64,000 nucleotides of DNA from Rubrivivax sp. (GTDB taxonomy: Bacteria > Pseudomonadota > Gammaproteobacteria > Burkholderiales > Burkholderiaceae_C). Below the pieces are notes generated by a model that ran no database searches, was not told the DNA's origin, and worked only from the letters and a program-made list of their open reading frames with translations. This document shows positions 59,169 to 64,000 of this stretch, in pieces (position 1 is the stretch's first letter; the number at the start of each line of letters is the position of its first letter). The translations under genes were made by a program, and so were the position numbers. The DNA lies in assembly GCA_016719535.1 (NCBI GenBank), contig JADJYX010000012.1, positions 145,624 through 209,623 on the forward strand. Reading direction: 5' to 3'.

Positions 59169-60146
59169 ATGAAATTCAACTGGAAGCACGCAGCCGCCGC
59201 TGCTGCCTTCACCGCCGCCGCCGTCGTCGCCACCGGCGCCCTGGCCCAGCAGCGCATGTTCTTCGGCATCGCCACGGGCGGCACCGGGGGCACCTACTAC
59301 CCGCTGGGCGGCATGCTCGCCCAGTTGATCAGCAACAAGGCCGTGGTCGACGGCAAGAAGATCAGCGCCACCGCCGAAGCCGCGGGTGCCTCGGTGGCCA
59401 ACGTCAAGCTGCTCGGCAACAAGGACATCGAATCGGCCTTCGTCGCCGCCGACATCCTCGACGCGGCCTACGCCGGCCAGGGCCAGTTCCAGGGCGCGCC
59501 GATCAAGAACCTGCGCGCGCTCGGCGCGCTCTACCCGGAAACGGTGCAACTCATCACGCGCGCCGATTCGGGCATCAACAGCGTGAAGGACCTGAAGGGC
59601 AAGAGCATCTCTTCGGGCTCGCCCGGCTCGGGCCAGTACCAGTTGCTGACCGATCTGCTGAAGGTCTACGGCATGAGCCGCGCCGACATCAAGGAAGACC
59701 TGTCGTCGTTCACGCAGGCGGTGGACAAGATCAAGGACGGCAACCTCGACGCCACCCTGATCACCGCCGGCGTGCCGACCGCCGCCGTCACCGACTTCGC
59801 GCAGAGCCATGCGCTGAAGGTGATCCCGCTGGCCGGCAACGAGATCGCCGAACTGCAGAAGCAGCAGCCCTTCTACGCCAGCGTGCAATTGCCGGCCAAC
59901 AGCTACAAGGGCCAGACCGAGGCGGTCAACACCCTGGCCGTGATGGCCGTGTGGACCTCGCACGACGGCGTGCCCGACAACGTGGCCTACGAGGTCACCA
60001 AGGCGCTTTACGAGAACGTGGCGATCATGGGCCAGGTGCATGTGCAGGGCAAGAACATCAGTCTGAAGACGGCCACCGCGGTCGGCAACGCGCCGATCCA
60101 CCCCGGTGCGCTGAAGTACTACAAGGAAAAGGGCATCGTCAAGTGA
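59169..60146 (+). CDS. TAXI-family TRAP transporter solute receptor
   Basis: The 325-residue protein starts with a signal peptide (FTAAAVVATGALA-QQ, cleavage near residue 27). The TAXI fold follows: FFGIATGGTGGTYYPLGGMLAQLIS, AEAAGASVANVKLLG, DLKGKSISSGSPGSGQYQLLTDLL and ALYENVAIMGQVHVQGKNISLKTA. It binds a solute (glutamate-like or unknown) in the periplasm for the TRAP permease downstream. The Shine-Dalgarno AGAGGAGC lies before the ATG. The next gene overlaps its stop as GTGA. Confidence 0.94.
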   Translation: MKFNWKHAAAAAAFTAAAVVATGALAQQRMFFGIATGGTGGTYYPLGGMLAQLISNKAVVDGKKISATAEAAGASVANVKLLGNKDIESAFVAADILDAAYAGQGQFQGAPIKNLRALGALYPETVQLITRADSGINSVKDLKGKSISSGSPGSGQYQLLTDLLKVYGMSRADIKEDLSSFTQAVDKIKDGNLDATLITAGVPTAAVTDFAQSHALKVIPLAGNEIAELQKQQPFYASVQLPANSYKGQTEAVNTLAVMAVWTSHDGVPDNVAYEVTKALYENVAIMGQVHVQGKNISLKTATAVGNAPIHPGALKYYKEKGIVK

Positions 60147-60659
60147 TCGTGGCGCGGCGTGCGGTGCTGATCGCCGCCGCCGCGCTGCTGCCCGCTGGCG
60201 TCGGTGCCTGCACGCTGGTGCTCACCGAGCACCGCAGCGCGCGCGCGCTGGCGCGCTTGCCGCTGGACCCGGCGGCGCCGGCGCTGCGTGTGGCCTTCAC
60301 GCATTCGGTGCTCGGCACGCCGGTCGAGGACCGTTACATCTTCCGCCACGGCGCGGCCGGTTGGCGGGCGGTGTTGGTCGAAGAGCGCTGGCAGGGTGAA
60401 GGCTACGGCCTGCCGATCGCCGCCAGCCCCGGCGAGACCCTGGTGCGTGATGGCGCCGGCTGGCGCTTGACGCGCGACCGCGAAGTGCAGCCGCTGGTGG
60501 TGCGCCCTGCCGGCGCAGCGCATGCGGGTGCTCGTCGACGGCCAACCGCCGCTTCTGCTCGGCAGCCTGGGCCCGCCGCCACCGGTGTCGGTGGCGATGC
60601 ACGTCGAAGGTTGCCCCGTTGACTCCGTCCCCCCTGGCTCCAGCAAGGAACCCGCGTGA
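60143..60659 (+). CDS. DUF1850 protein of the TAXI-TRAP operon, one frameshift
   Basis: The start is GTG at 60143 in GTGA overlap with the receptor stop. The reconstructed protein of about 171 residues has a hydrophobic N-terminus (AVLIAAAALLPAGVGAC) and the DUF1850 core LRVAFTHSVLGTPVEDRYIFRHG with LVEERWQGEGYGLPI. After one extra base near 60512 it continues LPAQRMRVLVDGQPPLLLGSLG. DUF1850 genes are commonly found between TAXI receptors and TRAP permeases; the function is unknown. Its TGA overlaps the GTG of the permease gene. Confidence 0.82.
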
Positions 60660-62855
60660 GTGCTGCCCACCAAGCCGAGATCGACCGCCTGATCGAGCAG
60701 TTCGATCCCGAGTCCAGCTTCCGCCGCCTGGCCGGCCTGTCGGCGCGCATCGTCAGCGTGCTCGCGGTGGGGCTGTCGGCCTGGCACTATTACACCGCGG
60801 GCTTCGGCCTCGAAAACGAGATCGCGCATCGGGCCATCCACCTCACCGTGGTGCTCGGCCTGTGTTTCCTGGTCTTCCCGCGCCCAGCGCCGCCTGGGCG
60901 GCCCCTGGGAGTGGATCGTCTCCATCGGCCTGGTGGTCTTCTACCTGCTGCTCGGCCTCGGGCTGCTGCGCGAGCTGAACGACCCGGTATCGCCCACCGC
61001 GCAGGCGCTGTTCATCGGCGTGCTGCTCGCGGTGGCCGGCCTGTCGCTGCCGCTGAAGTCCTACGACGGCAGCCACAGTCACATCCCCTGGCGCGACTGG
61101 ATCTTCGCCTTCGCCGCCGCCAGCTTCTCGCTGTACCTGCTGATCTTCTTCAACGAGATCTTCCTGGTCCGTCCGGGCGAACACACGCCGGCCGACCTGA
61201 TGATGGGCGTGATCGCGATCGTGATGGTGATCGAGGCCACACGGCGCACGATGGGCATCTTCCTGCCCCTGCTGGCGATCGCCACCGTGCTCTACGGCAT
61301 CTTCGGCCCCTATCTGCCCGGCGACCTGGCGCACCGCGGCTACAACGTGCCGCGCGTGGTGGCGCATCTGTACAAGGGCACCGAAGGCATCTACGGCATC
61401 CCGGTCGGCGTGGTGGCCACCTTCGTCTTCCACTTCGTGCTCTTCGGCATCATGGCCCAGCTGACCGGCCTCGGGCAGCTCTTCGTCAACCTGGCGACGA
61501 TCGCCGCCGGGCGTTTTGCCGGTGGCCCGGCCAAGGTCAGCGTCGTCTCCTCGGGCCTGTTCGGCATGATCAGCGGCTCGCCGATCGCCAACACCGTGAC
61601 CACCGGCGTGATGACGATCCCGCTGATGAAGAAGGTGGGTTATTCGCCGCGCTTTGCCGGGGCGGTGGAAGCCAGCGCGTCCTGCGGCGGGCAGATCACG
61701 CCGCCCATCATGGGCGCAGCGGCCTTCATCATGGCCGAGACCCTCGGCATCCCCTACAACCAGTTGATCCTGGTCGCCATCGTGCCGGCGTCGCTGCACT
61801 ACCTGGCGATCCTGGTCATGGTGCACCTCGAGGCCCGGCGGCTCAGGCTTGCCGGCATGGACCCGGCGGAGATCCCGTCGCTGTCCGCGGTGCTGAAGGC
61901 GAGCTGGCATCTGTTCATCCCGCTGGTGGTGATGGTGACGCTGCTGCTGATGCAGTACACACCTTTCCTGGCCGCGTTCTGGGGCATCACGCTCACCGTC
62001 GCCTGCTCGTGGATCCCCAGGCTGCTCGGCCCCTGGGGCCGCGGCATGGCCGGCATGACGGTCGGCCCGCGGGCGCTGACCCAGGGTTTCGAGATGGGCG
62101 CCAAGGCGGCGCTGGGCATTGGTGCTGCCTGTGCCTGCGTGGGTTTCGTACTCGGTATCACCACGCTGACCGGCATGGGCTTCAAGTTCAGCGCCTGGGT
62201 GCTGGACATGTCGGGCGTCATCGCCCAGAGCCTGGTGGCGCTGGACCCGCTGGGCTGGCTGCAACTCAACCAGGTGACGGTCCTGTTCGGCCTGCTGTTC
62301 ACCGCCGCAGCCTGCATCATCATGGGCTCAGGCGTGCCGACCACGCCGACCTACATCATCCTGGCCGCCATCGTGGCCCCGGCCATGCAGCAGCTCGGCG
62401 TGCCGCAGCTGGCGACGCACTTCTTTGTCTTCTACTTCGGCGTGCTCGCCGACGTGACGCCGCCGGTGGCACTGGCCGCCTTTGCCGCCGCCGGCATCGC
62501 GCGCAGCGAACCGATGGGCACCGGCATGACGGCCTTCCGGCTGTCGATGGGCAAGGCGCTGGTGCCTTTTGCCTTCGTCTACACGCCGGCCCTGCTCTTC
62601 AGCGATTTCACCTGGTCGGCCTTCGCTTTGGGCCTGCTGTCCGTGGTCGTCGCCGTGATCGGCCTGGCCACCGCCTACACCGGTTTCCTGGCGCGGCCAG
62701 TGGGCAGGCTGGCCTTCCTGCTGCTGAACGTGCTGTCGCTGTCGCTGGTGTTTGCCAATCTGCAGGTCAACCTGGTGGCGATCCCGGCCGTGCTGGCCCT
62801 GCTCGCCTGGCACGCACGGCCGCTGCCGGTCGCGGCGGCCCTGGCGCCGGCATGA
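60656..62855 (+). CDS. TRAP transporter fused permease (DctQM), one frameshift
   Basis: The reconstructed protein of about 732 residues is a fusion of the small and large TRAP membrane subunits, usual for TAXI systems. The start is GTG at 60656 (VSAAHQAEIDRLIEQFDPESSFRRLAG). A one-base indel near 60888 separates CFLVFPR from GGPWEWIVSIGLVVFYLLLGLGLLREL. About 16 hydrophobic segments and the conserved loops SGSPIANTVTTGVMTIPLMKK, GGQITPPIMGAAAFIMAE and GSGVPTTPTYIILA are visible. It imports the solute bound by the TAXI receptor using an ion gradient. Confidence 0.92.
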
Positions 62856-63602
62856 GGACGGGCTAACTCACCGACCTGCATAACCGCGAGGCGCTGGAGG
62901 CGGTGCTCGACCACGCCGGCGGCCGGCGCATCGACCGCTTCGCGCTGCTGGGCGACTTCACGGCGGCGCTGACCCTGGCTGGGTGGTCGACCGCGTGCGC
63001 ACTGGTCGCCGCCGGCGGCGTGGCGGGTGCAGGGCAACCACGATTCGGCCAACGTGCGCGGCGCATCGTCCGGCATGCGGCCCGGAGCCGCGCCTGCCAG
63101 TGATCGACTGACGCGCGAGCAGCTCGACGCCGACCATGCTGGACTTCTGGCGGCGCTGCCGCTGCGCATCGAGCAGGGCCTGGTGCTGTCTGTGCACGCC
63201 AATGCCCGGGCGCCGGGCGACTGGGGCTATGTGCTCGGCCGCATCGACGTTGTGCGCAGCCTGCGCCACCAGCGCCTGGCTGACCTGGTGTCGGCCATGT
63301 GCACGAGCCGCGGCTGTACCACCTGTCGGGCGGGCGCGCCGGCGATTTCGTCCCCACGCCCGGGTGGCGGTGCCCCTTGGCCGCAGCGGCGCTGGCTGGT
63401 GATCCCCGGCGCGGTCGGTCAGCCGCGCGACGGCGACCCGGCGGCCGCCTATGCCGTGCTCGCTGACGACGCCGACGGCACGATGACCTGGTGGCGCGTG
63501 CCCTACGACCACGAGACTCGCCGCATCGCAGGATCCGCGCGGTTTGGCTGCCGCTGGCGCTGGCGGACCGGCTGGCCCATGGCGTGTGACCCGGATACCT
63601 GA
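62852..63602 (+). CDS. metallophosphoesterase, many frameshifts
   Basis: Pieces of a calcineurin-like phosphoesterase are read in changing frames. They are LTDLH.NREALEAVLDHAGGRRIDRFALLGDF, then VVDRVR, LVAAGGVAVQGNHDSANVRG and LTREQLDA. They continue with HAGLLAALPLRIEQGLVLSVHANARAPGDWGYVLGRIDVV, CGHVHEPRLYHL, RRWLVIPGAVGQPRDGDPAAAYAVL and TMTWWRVPYDHETAARRI. The metal-binding motifs D.H, GD, GNHD and GHVH are all recognisable. The ATG at 62852 would overlap the TRAP stop. Together with the kinase after it, it looks like a phosphatase/kinase signalling pair. The stop is at 63589 or 63602. Confidence 0.75.
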
Positions 63603-64000
63603 TGTCTGCCGCCGCCTTCAGCCTGCGGTCGGGCCTGGTCATCGACGGCTTCGTCGTCGGCGAGCAGCTGCACTGCGGCGGCATGGCCACCCTCTGGGCT
63701 GCGGTTGCGGGCCTGGGCCCCGATGCGATGCCGCTGGTGATGAAGGTGCCGCGTACCGAGGGCGGCAGGAACCCGCCGCCACCGTCGGGCTTCGAGGTCG
63801 GTTTAGATGATCCAGCGGCGCTGCAGGGCCTGCATGTGCCGCATTGGTGCGCGTGGCGGCGTGACTTCACGCGCACGCCCGGCCTGGGCATGGCGCATTG
63901 CCGGCCCCTCGCTGCGGCTGCGCTCGACGCCGTGCGCCGCTGCCGCTGGCCGGAGGTCATCGACATCGGCGCGCGTGTGGCCACGGCGCTGCGCACGAAC
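63602..64000 (+). CDS. bacterial Ser/Thr protein kinase, N-terminal part, cut by window end
   Basis: From ATG 63602 the frame reads MSAAAFSLRSGLVIDGFVVGEQLHCGGMATLWAAVAG, a glycine-rich ATP loop, and then PDAMPLVMKVPRTEGG with the catalytic-Lys strand. After about 63770 frames change: GFEV, LQG.HVP, FTRTP, GPSLRLRLDA-like pieces and EVIDIGARVATAL follow, consistent with the kinase N-lobe and alpha-C to alpha-E region. The ATG overlaps a possible phosphoesterase stop as TGATG. The gene continues beyond the window. It is probably a Hanks-type kinase. Confidence 0.72.
   Translation, partial: MSAAAFSLRSGLVIDGFVVGEQLHCGGMATLWAAVAGLGPDAMPLVMKVPRTEGGRNPPPPSGFEVGLDDPAALQGLHVPHWCAWRRDFTRTPGLGMAHCRPLAAAALDAVRRCRWPEVIDIGARVATALRTN

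Overview
The window is high-GC DNA (well above 60% G+C by eye) from a betaproteobacterium, most likely Burkholderiales in the Rubrivivax/Leptothrix/Ideonella neighbourhood. This is inferred from gene content and order: rpsP-rimM-trmD-rplS, DUF3579-argD-argF, a PIMT-rhodanese-TolC unit, gcdH with a CaiB-type CoA-transferase and a divergent LysR gene, and a FadR-controlled sugar-acid island. No phage, insertion sequence or CRISPR array is visible. One tRNA (Gly, CCC) is present.

Layout. 1-1535: the end of an unidentified gene and a badly broken GT2 glycosyltransferase, then G/C-runs without readable genes. 1536-23148: intact housekeeping and metabolic genes, including alaS, the glutarate/glutaryl-CoA cluster, a degenerate GGDEF protein, trmB, uppP, a TetR-controlled RND efflux pair, PIMT-rhodanese-TolC, orn, an M48 protease, a pterin dehydratase and rsgA. 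23149-23276: C-runs followed by 51 G, probably a sequencing or assembly artefact that has eaten the end of a CobD/CbiB-like gene. 23277-41241: CoA-type Nudix hydrolase, the S16/L19 operon, phosphate transport, pcnB-HAD-hda-sirB1-murJ, rpsT, argD-argF, two nucleotide-sugar/SDR dehydrogenases and hppD. 41379-45478: Lrp regulator, class-IV aminotransferase and an MCP-CheW pair.

45900-57180 is an accessory carbohydrate-acid region. One minus-strand unit holds a 2-hydroxyacid dehydrogenase, a CUT1-type ABC importer, gluconokinase, a gluconate-5-dehydrogenase-like SDR, a cupin and a FadR/GntR regulator. A plus-strand unit holds an IlvD/Edd dehydratase, an SDR and a HIBADH-type dehydrogenase. The set fits uptake and catabolism of a (keto)gluconate-like sugar acid. 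A near-identical 20-mer lies before each of the two main transcription units. 57831-62855 holds a DAO-type oxidase and a TAXI/DUF1850/TRAP importer. The window ends in a metallophosphoesterase and the start of a Ser/Thr kinase.

Frameshifts are concentrated in 1-1500 and from about 48,000 onward. Conserved protein sequence resumes in another frame after each, so most look like base-calling errors, not gene decay. The middle has one clear frameshift (cupin, 7782). Coordinates of disrupted genes give the whole reconstructed span.

The most interesting unexplained structures are these. (1) Two roughly 250-bp elements in opposite orientation between convergent genes (57247-57791), whose helices are conserved while their sequences differ. 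(2) A double-hairpin motif seen three times (11393, 13103, 40787), once in frame inside hppD. (3) The shared 20-bp promoter element of the sugar-acid island.
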